30,467 nucleotides of DNA from NCBI RefSeq assembly GCF_039535475.1, contig NZ_BAAAXG010000022.1, positions 1 through 30,467 of the forward strand. The letters run 5' to 3'. The notes below the pieces were generated by a model. It was not told where the DNA came from. It saw only the letters and a program-made list of their open reading frames with translations, and searched no databases. A program made the position numbers and the translations under genes. This document shows, one piece after another, positions 18,060-26,152 of the stretch. Source of the DNA: Streptomyces showdoensis. GTDB lineage: Bacteria; Actinomycetota; Actinomycetes; Streptomycetales; Streptomycetaceae. Each line of letters opens with the position of its first letter. Within the stretch, counting starts at the first letter, position 1.

Positions 18060-19817
18060 CTAGAGGGGCTCGGCAGCCTGCAGGAGGTACTGCGGCAGGT
18101 AGGGGGACTCCACGCGGATGCTCCAGCCGCGGCGACGGGCGTGGCACGCCAGGGCGAGGACGTCGAGGTTGACCGAGGCCTCGGGGCCGTCGCCGCGGTC
18201 GGCGACCTGGTAATAGGCGCGGTGGGTTTCCAGCGCGTCCGCCAGGGCGAGGTTGAAGCTTTCCTCGTCACCCTCCACGAGCTGCGACAGCAGCACGGCC
18301 GGTGGCATCGCGAAGCCCCAGTCCTTGGCCTTCTCGGCCTCCTGAAGCGCCCGCCGCGCGGCCGCTTCGGGCTCGGTGCCCTTCAGATAGGCGTGGAGGG
18401 CCGCGCGGTACGCGGTGAACGCGGATCCGTCCGGGTGCGCGAAGGTGGGTCCCGTGAGGACCAGGGGGGCGAGGTCCTCGCGTACGCCGGTGATCAGGGC
18501 GAAGGCGACGGCCGTCTGCCAGTACCCGGCACCCGCCGACCTGCCCCGCTCTGCCGCGTAACGCAGCGTGCGCCCGCCGATGGAGACCTCGACGTCCGTG
18601 CCCGGCTCCGCCAGCGCGATGCGGAACAGGGCCGCCCCCATCTGCGAGGCCAGGCGAAGGGTGGCGAGTTGTGCGTCCACAAGGTCGCCGGGATTCCCCG
18701 CCCGCCACTGGAACAGGCGCTTCTGGTCGTCCATGACACTGCTCAGCCGCGCGACGGCGAGAGGCTTGCCCTCGCCGGCGGTGAACGCCTCCTGGAGGTA
18801 CGCGTCGTACATGGCGCCGACCCGCTGGATCCCGTCCCGCTCGCAGGCCGGCCGCTCCACCACCAGCGGGCCCGCGGCGAGCGCGGCGACGGCGTCCGGT
18901 CGCCGGTCCTCGCCGAACCCCGCGACGCGCGGTCCCTGCGACTCGAAGCCGGTCACCAGCGCGTGCGGGAGGTAGTCGGTGCGGACGGCCGGCGTCCAGC
19001 CGAGCGTCCGGTACGCGAGCGCGGACAGTGCGACGGGGACCAGGGGGACGAGGGTGCTCGGTGAGGCCGCCGGGCCCTGCACGGCGGCATGCGCCGTCAG
19101 GAGGTCGGCGAGCGTGGCGTCGAACGCCTCCCGGTCCTCGACGAGCAGGGCGCGCAACGCGTGGAGAGCCACACTGTCCGGCCGGTCCAGGAGGGCCTCA
19201 CCGGTCTCCGCGGCACGGGTACGGATGCGGTCCAGGGCTCCGTCGACGGCAGCGAGCTTGGCCCGCGCGCCGGGCGGGTACTCCTCGTCGTCGCCGGTGT
19301 GGTCCAGGACCACGGCCGTCCATCCCGTGACGAGCTCGCCGGCAGGCGTGCCCTGCGCCTGCTCGGCGAACTTCTGCCGGGCGAAGTGGAAGGCCTCGCC
19401 GTGCCACTGCGCCTTGTCCCGGAGGACCGCCAGGCACAGCGCGTCCGTCCACTCCCCCGGTGTGACCCGCTCCGCCGGGGAGTCGTCACCCGGGTCGTAG
19501 CTCATGCCGAAGTTGACGTACTCCAGGAACACGTGGAAGGTGCAGTGCGGGTGGTACGCGGCGTAGGCGACGGCGCCGGCCGCGGCTTCGGAGGCGTCCT
19601 TGAGAGCGGCCTTGGCCTCCGCGCTGTCCAGGTCCGGGGTGGCGACGGAGAGAGCGCCCAGGTAGTCGAGGAACTCGTCCGCGATCGCCTGCCATTCGTA
19701 GGTGGCCATCCGGCCGGCCTTCGACATGGAGTGCACTTCACGCCCGATGCGGTTCGTGAAGTCCTCGCGCGCCGCCGACACGACAGCCTCGGCCACCTGG
19801 TGACGTTCCACTCGCAC
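18060..19817 (-). CDS. Tandem Imm49-like immunity protein
   Basis: A 585-residue cytoplasmic protein resembling Imm49-family immunity proteins, which protect cells from polymorphic toxins. The GTG start (VRVERHQVAEAV) is chosen for its GGAG site upstream. The protein is an internal duplication. LVEDREAFDATLADLLTAH (225-243) matches LVEGDEESFNLALADALETH (513-532). GWTPAVRTDYLP (273-284) matches GWSIRVESPYLP (564-575), the latter being the characteristic Imm49 C-terminus (GW..V.S.YLP.YLL). Single-domain Imm49 proteins are about half this length. No toxin is adjacent, and the RHS toxin lies 8 kb away on the other strand. It lies 139 bases upstream of the NLR operon, same strand, so co-transcription is possible. 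Confidence 0.7.
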   Translation of the reverse strand: MRVERHQVAEAVVSAAREDFTNRIGREVHSMSKAGRMATYEWQAIADEFLDYLGALSVATPDLDSAEAKAALKDASEAAAGAVAYAAYHPHCTFHVFLEYVNFGMSYDPGDDSPAERVTPGEWTDALCLAVLRDKAQWHGEAFHFARQKFAEQAQGTPAGELVTGWTAVVLDHTGDDEEYPPGARAKLAAVDGALDRIRTRAAETGEALLDRPDSVALHALRALLVEDREAFDATLADLLTAHAAVQGPAASPSTLVPLVPVALSALAYRTLGWTPAVRTDYLPHALVTGFESQGPRVAGFGEDRRPDAVAALAAGPLVVERPACERDGIQRVGAMYDAYLQEAFTAGEGKPLAVARLSSVMDDQKRLFQWRAGNPGDLVDAQLATLRLASQMGAALFRIALAEPGTDVEVSIGGRTLRYAAERGRSAGAGYWQTAVAFALITGVREDLAPLVLTGPTFAHPDGSAFTAYRAALHAYLKGTEPEAAARRALQEAEKAKDWGFAMPPAVLLSQLVEGDEESFNLALADALETHRAYYQVADRGDGPEASVNLDVLALACHARRRGWSIRVESPYLPQYLLQAAEPL

Positions 19818-19885
19818 TGCTCCGCTCCTCGATCGATTCCTGCGACAGCCTAGGTCCGGGGTCTGACAGTCCGGCGACACGGCCA

Positions 19886-19906
19886 CGGCCCGGCCGGCAC
19901 GGGCCG
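19886..19906 (-). terminator. Hairpin downstream of the 114-aa gene
   Basis: CGGCCCG pairs perfectly with CGGGCCG around a 7-base loop. It lies between the stop of the 114-residue gene (19,990) and the start of the Imm49-like gene, separating the two transcripts. Confidence 0.4.
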
Positions 19907-19989
19907 CGCGTCACCGTTCCCAGGAGCCCGCCATGGCCGGCCGCACCATGAGGAAGGCGGAGCGTGGGCGTCGCCCCGAGCCTTGGGGG

Positions 19990-20334
19990 TCAGGCAGGGT
20001 GCGCCACCGCGTCCTTCTGCAGCTGGACCGCGGCCAGCAGGCTCAGCTTCGGTTCCGCCTGGCGCAGCGCCTTGACCGCCGCGATCGAGGAGACGTCCCC
20101 CGTGAACCCGACCTCGGCGATCCGCCCTCGCACCCACTCGGCTCGGCGCACGGCGTCGGGGACCGCGGCGGCGGCCTCCGCCAGGGCGAGCGCGCGCTCC
20201 AGACCCGGCCGCTCGTCGGGCGCGGCTTCGGCCAGCGCGTCCCGCAGAGCGGCCGAGATCGCGTCCGCCTCCCGGACGACGAGAACGGCGTCGGTCTTCT
20301 TCTCCCAGCTCAGAAGTCCACTCATAACGATCAT
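19990..20334 (-). CDS. Small helical protein of unknown function
   Basis: A 114-residue acidic protein beginning MIVMSGLLSWEKKTDAVLVV, with a second possible ATG three codons in. It looks largely helical (EADAISAALRDALAEA, ERALALAEAAAAVPDAV, then SIAAVKALRQAEPKLSLLAAVQLQKDAVAHPA). There is no signal peptide and no motif I recognise. Its ATG overlaps the TGA of the upstream FAD-oxidase stub as ATGA, which suggests the two were once translationally coupled. If so, losing the oxidase 5' end may have separated this gene from its original promoter. Confidence 0.55.
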   Translation of the reverse strand: MIVMSGLLSWEKKTDAVLVVREADAISAALRDALAEAAPDERPGLERALALAEAAAAVPDAVRRAEWVRGRIAEVGFTGDVSSIAAVKALRQAEPKLSLLAAVQLQKDAVAHPA

Positions 20335-20695
20335 GCTCGGGCCCTCGCATCGCTCCGGGCAAGGGATTTGAGGATCCGCAGAGGTAGCCGGTGGGCTTGG
20401 GCGCGTGGCCGTGCCGGTCCGTCGACCAGGACGCCCGGGTTGAGGGTGTGGTGGGGGTCCAGGGCGTCCTTGGTGGCCTGGAGGGGCAAGGCGAAGGGGT
20501 TCGGGCGCTGGAGGTCGGAGGTGGGGCGATGGTCGCGGCCTACGGCGTGGTGGTGGGTGATCGTGGCCCGGTGGCGGTGGAGGACGTCGGCGGCGACCGC
20601 CTTGATGTCGTCCCACACGGCCACCTCGTCTCCCGGGCGGCCGCGACGGCCACCGTGCAGTAGGGGGCGAAGGAGTCCACGGGGCCGGCCCACTC
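20331..20695 (-). pseudogene. 3' stub of an FAD-linked oxidase (alkylglycerone-phosphate-synthase-like)
   Basis: The reading VAVWDDIKAVAADVLHRH, ATITHHHAVGRDHRP, then ATKDALDPHHTLNPGVLVDG is the C-terminal end of the FAD-linked oxidase family (the HHH substrate/FAD region and the LDP...LNPG motif of AGPS-like enzymes). A short upstream piece in another frame, WAGPVDSFAPYCTVAVAA, appears to belong to the same protein. About 110 of the usual 500 or more residues remain, and the N-terminal FAD-binding domain is absent. The rest is cut off where the neighbouring 252-residue gene ends. Confidence 0.75.
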
Positions 20696-21454
20696 CTACG
20701 GGGACGGTTCGCCCGCCCGTCCCACAGGGACGGAAGGCAGGCCTTGCTCCGCCGCCCAGGCGCGCAGTGCGGATTCGGCCTCCTCGCGGGTCTGGGGGCC
20801 GCGGTCGATGCGGAGTTGCCGGAGGTGGCGAAGGGCCGCCCCTATCGTCCGCCCCTCGGGCATGCCCAGCAGGGTCATGATCGCCTTGCCGTCGAGGGGC
20901 ACGGGAACACCACGCAGCCGCTCGAGTACGGCCCTCTCGGCCGCGGCGCGTTCCTCCGACTCGCGCGCGGCCCGCTCCCGCTCGTACCACTCGTCGTAGT
21001 CGGCCGCGTCCCGCGCCTCCAGAGCGGCCCGGCGCCAGTCCTCCTCGTGCCGTCCGCCACCGAGGCCGACTTCGGCGAACAGATCGCGGTACTCCGGTGC
21101 CCCGGGGGCCGCCGGCTCCGCACCGAGGCGGGCGAGCACCGCGTTGATCGGCCAGCCTTCCCGTGGGCCGCTGAAGTCCTCGGTGTGCGCCGGCCCCCAT
21201 TCCTGCGCGCCCGCGCGCCACAAGGCGGCGGTCTGCTCTCCGTCTCCGCCCCAGAAGTCCGCCGCCACGTGGGCCACCGGTCCGGTCCGCGAGAGCTCGC
21301 GGAGCAGGCGCGGCAGGTCTTCGCAGAGCGCGTCGGACAGCGGCAGGAGCCCCAGGCGCTGCCGGAGCGGGGCGACCACCGCCCCGGGCACTCCTCCGGC
21401 CCACGTACGCAGCCGGTCGAAGTCCCCCACGACGGCGTCGAGTCGGTACGACAT
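20696..21454 (-). CDS. Unknown protein with a tRNA-nucleotidyltransferase-like C-terminal segment
   Basis: A 252-residue cytoplasmic protein beginning MSYRLDAVVGDFDRLRTWA. The first half (PGAVVAPLRQRLGLLPLSDAL, then HVAADFWGGDGEQTAALW) resembles Streptomyces proteins of unknown function. The middle is a charged helix (DWRRAALEARDAADYDEWYERERAARESEERAA). The last 70 residues (PLDGKAIMTLLGMPEGRTIG, then EEAESALRAW) resemble the short RNA-binding helical segment of CCA-adding enzymes, which has an LDG..LM..LG...G..IG..L pattern. No nucleotidyltransferase core is present. TACTGT at 21,461-21,466 (minus) lies six bases before the ATG and no ribosome site is visible, so the gene may be leaderless. 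Confidence 0.65.
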   Translation of the reverse strand: MSYRLDAVVGDFDRLRTWAGGVPGAVVAPLRQRLGLLPLSDALCEDLPRLLRELSRTGPVAHVAADFWGGDGEQTAALWRAGAQEWGPAHTEDFSGPREGWPINAVLARLGAEPAAPGAPEYRDLFAEVGLGGGRHEEDWRRAALEARDAADYDEWYERERAARESEERAAAERAVLERLRGVPVPLDGKAIMTLLGMPEGRTIGAALRHLRQLRIDRGPQTREEAESALRAWAAEQGLPSVPVGRAGEPSP

Positions 21455-21479
21455 CCGCGCACAGTAGCCGCGCCGGACC

Positions 21480-21514
21480 GGCGGCGGCTACTCGCCCCTG
21501 CCCCTGCCGCCGCC
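21480..21514 (-). terminator. Hairpin after the beta-helix protein gene
   Basis: GGCGGCGG and CCGCCGCC pair perfectly across a 19-base loop, 30 bases beyond the stop codon of the beta-helix gene. Confidence 0.4.
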
Positions 21515-21543
21515 CTGACGTGCCCCCCGGACGCGTCCCGGGG

Positions 21544-22908
21544 TCACGCGTTGAGCGCCGACCAGAGCCAGTGGCCGCCGACCCGGACGTACAGCCGCTT
21601 GTTCGCGGAGTCCACGGCCATGGTGCCGTCCAGCGGCGCACGGGTGAAGGAGGCGTCGGTGACCGGGCCGGGCACCAGGCGCAGGGGCGGGTTCGGCGCG
21701 TTCTTGACGGGGATCGTTCCGGTCGCCTGGGCGCCGAGCGTGCCGTAGCTGTTCTCCACCCGGAAGTCGCCGGTCGAAGACTGCTCGTAGTAGATGTGGG
21801 TGCCGGTGGGCGCGGTGGCGTACAGCCCGACGACGTTGCGCAGCACGGCCGTGGAGCCCGGGCCCGAGTAGAGTGCGACGCCCGCGTTGACGGTGGCCTT
21901 GTCCCGGTTGGCGATGACCACGTTCTCCAGCGCGCCGGCACTCGCCGCCCAGCTGATGATGTTCCGCGCGGTCGCCGGGGTGCCCGCCGCGAAGTCACCG
22001 GCGTAGCAGTAGATGTTGGTGGCGTAGACGTGCCTGCAGCCCGCGTCGGTCTTGAGGTGCGGGCCGCCCTGCATGCGGGACGTCTCGAACTTGCAGTCGG
22101 TGATGTAGATGCCGTTGGGGTTGTTGGTGGTGACGGCTCCCTGGCCGACCCAGAGCGCGCCGGTGCCGAAGGCCTCCAGGCGGCAGCCGATGAAGTGGAT
22201 CTGGTTGATGTTGTCCCTGCTGTGGCCCCAGGCGCCCTCGGTCGCGGAGGAGGCGTTGCGCAGCCAGATGTTGGGCTGGGTCGTGCTGCCGGTGGTACCC
22301 GTGCAGTCCTCGATGACCAGGTTGTAGAAGCGGGAGTCCCAGAACTCCACGGCGTCGATGCACATGTCCCTGTTCGAGGTCATGAACACATCGCGGAAGT
22401 ACGAGTTGTTGTTGTAGTAGAGCTCCAGCAGCAGACCGGTCTTGCCGTTGCCGTTGAAGCCGAGGTTCTCCACGGAGCAGTAGCGGCGGTGGGTGGACCC
22501 GGTGGAGTAGGCGGCTCCCGTGCCGGACATCCGCAGCAGGATGCCGTCGCCTCCCTTGACCAGCATGGAGGCCTTCGCTCCGGCGCCGGCCAGGCGGATG
22601 CCGTCGGCCTTGACGGCCAGGGCAGGCGTCCCGGCCGCGGGCTTGACCAGGTACTTCCCGGCGGGGAAGTACACGGTGCCTCCTCCGGCCGCGGCCGCCG
22701 CGTCGAGTGCGCGCTGGACGGCGGCGGTGTCGTCCGTGGAGCCGTCGCCGACCGCGCCGTGGCCCTTGACGTCGAACCAGTCCGGCGTTCCGGTGGCCGT
22801 GGTCGCCGCGGCAGCGGTGGCGCCACCGGATATCAGCGCGGTCCCCGTGAGCCCGGCGACGGCTCCTGTCAGCAGCGCACGGCGGGCTGTCTTCGGCTGT
22901 TCGGTCAT
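21544..22908 (-). CDS. Secreted right-handed beta-helix (pectate-lyase-3-like) protein
   Basis: A 454-residue exported protein. The N-terminus TARRALLTGAVAGLTGTALI has a twin-arginine-like pair, hydrophobic core and alanine-rich cleavage region, so Tat export is plausible. WFDVKGHGAVGDGSTDDTAA (44-63), followed by GGTVYFPAGKY, is the hallmark opening of the pectate-lyase-3/GH28/GH55 beta-helix superfamily, also used by phage tail spikes. Short strands continue (CSVENLGFNGNG, INQIHFIGCRLEAFG, NGIYITDCKFET). The C-terminus (GTMAVDSANKRLYVRVGGHW) is a short beta tail like those of phage or surface spike proteins. AGGGGGAG upstream of the ATG fixes the start. The substrate is probably a polysaccharide but is not identifiable. 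Confidence 0.8.
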   Translation of the reverse strand: MTEQPKTARRALLTGAVAGLTGTALISGGATAAAATTATGTPDWFDVKGHGAVGDGSTDDTAAVQRALDAAAAAGGGTVYFPAGKYLVKPAAGTPALAVKADGIRLAGAGAKASMLVKGGDGILLRMSGTGAAYSTGSTHRRYCSVENLGFNGNGKTGLLLELYYNNNSYFRDVFMTSNRDMCIDAVEFWDSRFYNLVIEDCTGTTGSTTQPNIWLRNASSATEGAWGHSRDNINQIHFIGCRLEAFGTGALWVGQGAVTTNNPNGIYITDCKFETSRMQGGPHLKTDAGCRHVYATNIYCYAGDFAAGTPATARNIISWAASAGALENVVIANRDKATVNAGVALYSGPGSTAVLRNVVGLYATAPTGTHIYYEQSSTGDFRVENSYGTLGAQATGTIPVKNAPNPPLRLVPGPVTDASFTRAPLDGTMAVDSANKRLYVRVGGHWLWSALNA

Positions 22909-23040
22909 GGTCTCCCCCTTGGAATGACGGACAACACAGATGATCTTGCCACCTGCCGGCCACAGTCGAGCGCCGTCGATGACCGCCGGCCAGGTGGCAC
23001 GGAGCCGGGCCCGCTACGGGGATCAGCCCGGCTCGGCCCC

Positions 23041-23113
23041 GGCTCGGCTCGGCACCGGCCCGGCCCGGCCCGGCCCGGCTCGGCTCGGCCCGGCTCGGCT
23101 CGGCACCGGCCCG
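23041..23113. repeat. GGCTC/GGCCC pentanucleotide tandem repeats with a 22-bp direct repeat
   Basis: From about 23,026 the DNA is a run of 5-base units, mostly CGGCT and CGGCC. A 22-base segment (ending CACCGGCCCG) occurs identically at 23,041-23,062 and 23,092-23,113. It lies in the 320-bp gap between two divergent genes and has no coding value. Confidence 0.8.
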
Positions 23114-23230
23114 TACCTGCCGGTCACGGCGACGGCCCGGCACGGAAACCGCGTGGCCGCCGAGTTCCCGGCGCCGGTATCGTCCGGTCTCGGACCAGCC
23201 GCACCAGCGGCCACCCGAGTTCAGAGAGCG

Positions 23231-23590
23231 ATGCACATGACCAACCGGCGAGCGACGACGACCCTGTGGCGCCCCACCGGCCCCGAGGAGCTCGATCTGG
23301 TCCGCGAGCTGGACTGGCGTGCTTGGCCGCCTCGGCTTCCCGAGCAGCCGATCTTCTACCCGGTCCTCGACGAGGACTACGCGATCAAGATCGCGAGGGA
23401 CTGGAACGTGAAGCACAGCGGGGTCGGCTTCGTCACCCGGTTCGAGGTCGAGTCGGAGTTCCTGAGCCGGTACCCCGTCCAGCAGGCCGGTGGCCGGACA
23501 ATCCTGGAGCTGTGGGTGCCGGCCGAGGAGCTGGACGACTTCAACGCTCACATCGTCGGCGAGATCCGGGTCGTCCACGAGTTCCGCTGA
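23231..23590 (+). CDS. Conserved small protein, ADP-ribosylation/crystallin-J1-like annotation family
   Basis: A 119-residue cytoplasmic protein. RPTGPEELDLVRELDWRAWP, then LPEQPIFYPVLDEDYA, then WNVKHSGVGFVTRFEVESEF and LELWVPAEELDDFNAHIVG form a pattern common in actinobacteria. Such proteins are often labelled ADP-ribosylation/crystallin J1 although they lack that enzyme's catalytic domain. Length is normal. GAGAG lies just before the first ATG and about ten bases before a second (23,237), which may be the true start. It is divergent from the beta-helix gene and convergent with the NHL gene. The function is not established. Confidence 0.75.
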   Translation: MHMTNRRATTTLWRPTGPEELDLVRELDWRAWPPRLPEQPIFYPVLDEDYAIKIARDWNVKHSGVGFVTRFEVESEFLSRYPVQQAGGRTILELWVPAEELDDFNAHIVGEIRVVHEFR

Positions 23591-23666
23591 GGTGGCACGG
23601 CTCGTCGACGGGGCGGGATTACGGCGCGGGTTCCGTCGCACGTCGGTTCCGGACCGGGCCCCGTCC

Positions 23667-24608
23667 TCATCGCCGTAGCGGAGGGAACGCGAGGCCCGTC
23701 GGGGTGTTGAGGCCGGTCGACGGGACGGTGGTCTGGCCGCCGCCGGTCTCCCGGACGCGCACCACGCGGTTGTGGAAGCCGTCGGCGATGTACAGGCCGC
23801 CGCAGCCGTCGAGTGCGAGACCCAGCGGGTCGGCGAGGTCGTCGGTGTCCACCGTCGTCTGGCGCCCGTCGCCGGACGCCACCTTCACCACGCGGTCGTT
23901 GCCGCTGTCGGCGATGTACAGGTCCCCGGCGGAGTTCAGGGCGAGGCCCGTGGGCTGGGAGAGACCGAGGGTGGGCACGGTGGACTGGCCGCTGCCGTCG
24001 GCGGCCACCCTGACCACGCGGTCGTTCACGAAGTCGGCGACGAAGAGGTTCCCGGCGCCGTCCACTGCGAGGCCCCAGGGGTGCAGCAGGCCGGAGGTCC
24101 GGACGGTCGTCTGCCCTCCGCCGCCGGCGGCGATCCTCACGACCCTGTCGTTGAAGCTGTCGGCGACGAGCAGGTCCCCGTCGCGGGCGACGGCGAGTCC
24201 CAGGGGCCGCGAGAGCCCCTCGGTCGGGACGGTGGACTGACTGCCGCCGTCGGCGGCCAGGACGACCACGCGGTTGTTCCCCGTGTCCGAGACGTAGAGG
24301 CGTCCCTCGGAGTCCCACGCCATGCCGGTCGGGCGTACGAGGTCCTCGAAGGGCAGGGTGGTCTGAGCGCCGCCGTCCGTGGGCAGGACGACCACCCGGT
24401 TGTTGCCGTAGTCGGACACGTACAGGCTCGTCGGCCGGTGCGGGCGTCCCGGCCCGGTCCCGGTCGCGTCCGCGGCCCCGGCGGGTAGCGCGCACAGGGC
24501 CAGGAGGCCCGCCGCCACGGCCAGCCGACGGGCCCATCGGCGCGTCGCAGGCCGTCCGGGGCGCTGCGAGGTCACCGTGCCGGGACCGATCGTCGTACGT
24601 CTCATCAC
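23667..24608 (-). CDS. Secreted NHL-repeat beta-propeller protein
   Basis: A 313-residue protein. Residues 1-47 contain a basic stretch and hydrophobic core (RRLAVAAGLLALCALPAGAADA), a Sec signal peptide. The rest is six NHL blades about 42 residues long. Each has the same phrase, such as LYVSDYGNNRVVVLPTDGG, LYVSDTGNNRVVVLAADGG and LYIADSGNDRVVKVASGDG, followed by QTT or QST and a P.G.A turn. The NHL propeller matches the extracellular sensor of PknD-type kinases, but there is no kinase or transmembrane segment here, so it is probably a free or wall-associated binding module. GTG (24,608) or ATG (24,605) could start translation. The ligand is unknown. Confidence 0.85.
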   Translation of the reverse strand: MMRRTTIGPGTVTSQRPGRPATRRWARRLAVAAGLLALCALPAGAADATGTGPGRPHRPTSLYVSDYGNNRVVVLPTDGGAQTTLPFEDLVRPTGMAWDSEGRLYVSDTGNNRVVVLAADGGSQSTVPTEGLSRPLGLAVARDGDLLVADSFNDRVVRIAAGGGGQTTVRTSGLLHPWGLAVDGAGNLFVADFVNDRVVRVAADGSGQSTVPTLGLSQPTGLALNSAGDLYIADSGNDRVVKVASGDGRQTTVDTDDLADPLGLALDGCGGLYIADGFHNRVVRVRETGGGQTTVPSTGLNTPTGLAFPPLRR

Positions 24609-25209
24609 TCACCCACCGCGTCCGGGCGGCCGGCCCTCTGCCGTGCCTGCGCCGACCCTAGGGACCGGCACCGAGCGCGACCCGGGGGCCACGCCGCTCC
24701 CCCGCCTGGGCACCACTCCAATGCGCGGACTCCTGAGGCCCCGGGGGACTGGGGCGGCGGTATGCGCGACACCCGCCCCCTCCGGTGGCCCGTCTCCCCG
24801 CCTTCGCCTGTTCTGCCGCCGTGGCAGGTGGGACGTGGGGTGGGGGTGGGGCCCGAGAGGCGCCACCCGTTGCGTCCGAGCCAGAACGGGGGCTCCCGCG
24901 AGGCCATTCTTGGCCGGGCATCCCCCTGCCCCGCGGCGTCGGGGCTCCTAGCATTCCAGCACCCCCGCCCGCACTGGCGGGGACACCGTCGGCGGCTACC
25001 TGTCATGCCCATGATGCTTCAACTGTTGCCGGCTGCACCACCCTTCCGCACGACCGGAATCGCGATCCGTACGTGCGATCCGCGGCATCAGGCCACGGGA
25101 CGGGCATCCGCGCCGAGGGTTCACCGAGCGACCGCCCCTTCCTCACCCGGACGCGCCGCCGCGTGCCCGCGCGCCGCCCGACATCGAAGCTCTGGATGGG
25201 AGAACGAAC
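24609..25209. other. Intergenic region of 600 bp without a recognisable gene
   Basis: This gap between two divergent secreted-protein genes has no open frame with good codon use on either strand. The last 20 bases carry the ribosome site GGGAG for the downstream gene. I see no confident promoter pair, hairpin or RNA gene. Confidence 0.5.
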
Positions 25210-25860
25210 ATGAGAATCCGCCTGCTGGTCGCAGCGGCGACCGCCGCACTGTTCGCCTCGGCGATGCCCGCGCACTCGGCACCGTCGTCGATCGTCGACC
25301 CGCCCCCGGACCGGATCGTCATCGACATCGCCACCGTCAACGGCTCCGGCTGCCCCCTCGGCACCGCCGCCGTCGCCGTGTCCGAGGACAACACCGCCTT
25401 CACCGTCACCTACAGCGAGTACCTGGCCCAGGTGGGCGGCAACTCCGCCCCCACGGCGGCCCGGAAGAACTGCCAGCTCAGCCTCGTCGTGCACGTTCCC
25501 CAGGGCTTCACCTACGCCGTCGCCAGCGCCGACTACCGCGGCTACGCCTCCCTCCGGCCGGGGGCGAGCAGCACCGAGAAGGCCTCGTACTACTTCCAGG
25601 GCTCGCCGAGCACCGCGTCGCGCACGCACGCCTTCCGCGGCCCGCACGAGGACAACTGGCAGGCCACGGACGAGACCGACTGGGCCCAGCTCGTCTGGGC
25701 GCCGTGCGGGGTGCAGCGGAACTTCAACATCAACACCGAGCTTCGCGTCAACCTCGGCACGTCGAACCCCGCCACCACCAGCTACATGACGATGGACTCC
25801 ACCGACGGCTCCATCAACACCGTCTACCACCTCGCCTGGAAGGAGTGCCCCAGGAGGTGA
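25210..25860 (+). CDS. Secreted DUF4360 domain protein
   Basis: A 216-residue exported protein. Residues 1-23 (MRIRLLVAAATAALFASAMP) form a short Sec signal peptide with cleavage after AHSA. The mature part has the DUF4360 pattern: VNGSGCPLGTAAVAVSEDNT, FTVTYSEYLAQVGGN, RKNCQLSLVVHVPQGFTYAV, then DYRGYASL, a YYFQG strand and the C-terminal LAWKEC. Four cysteines (CPLG, KNCQ, APCG, KECP) could make two disulfides. GGGAG lies 11 bases before the ATG. DUF4360 proteins are small secreted beta-sandwich proteins of fungi and actinomycetes, and their role is unknown. A strong terminator follows at once, so it is probably a single-gene unit. Confidence 0.85.
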   Translation: MRIRLLVAAATAALFASAMPAHSAPSSIVDPPPDRIVIDIATVNGSGCPLGTAAVAVSEDNTAFTVTYSEYLAQVGGNSAPTAARKNCQLSLVVHVPQGFTYAVASADYRGYASLRPGASSTEKASYYFQGSPSTASRTHAFRGPHEDNWQATDETDWAQLVWAPCGVQRNFNINTELRVNLGTSNPATTSYMTMDSTDGSINTVYHLAWKECPRR

Positions 25861-25867
25861 GCGCGCC

Positions 25868-25898
25868 CCCCGGCCGGCCCTCCACGGGCCGGCCGGGG
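25868..25898 (+). terminator. 13-bp hairpin terminator after the DUF4360 gene
   Basis: CCCCGGCCGGCCC pairs perfectly with GGGCCGGCCGGGG around a TCCAC loop, beginning 8 bases after the stop codon. It has no T tract. Confidence 0.75.
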
Positions 25899-26046
25899 CC
25901 CTTCGGGCGACTCCGCGCTCGGCGCGCCGGCGTCCGGCCGCCCGGCCGTCCGGCGGCGACCGCCCCATCAGCCCTCGAACAGCAATGACCTCTCCAGTGG
26001 CGGGAGTTCACCGGCGGACGTGCGCTTCAGCGGACATCCGGACCTC

Positions 26047-26076
26047 TTGACGGGTCCTTAACTTACTTCTTAAATC
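26047..26076 (+). promoter_or_regulatory. Promoter and AT-rich operator-like site of the GH16 gene
   Basis: TTGACG at 26,047-26,052 is followed after 17 bases by TTAAAT (or after 18 by TAAATC), a good vegetative-type promoter. The spacer holds CTTAACTTACTTCTTAA, an AT-rich block unlike anything nearby. Its repeated TTAA and CTTA steps could bind a regulator that silences the gene without inducer. Confidence 0.5.
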
Positions 26077-26152
26077 ATGCAGGCGATAAACGTGTTGGCA
26101 AGGCCCCGGGAACGCGCCACCCTCCCCCCACACCGCTGACGGAAGAGAGACC

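Noticed and set aside
19933..20880. 315-residue plus-strand frame
   Set aside because: Arginine/tryptophan-rich shadow crossing two minus-strand genes that have clear protein features.
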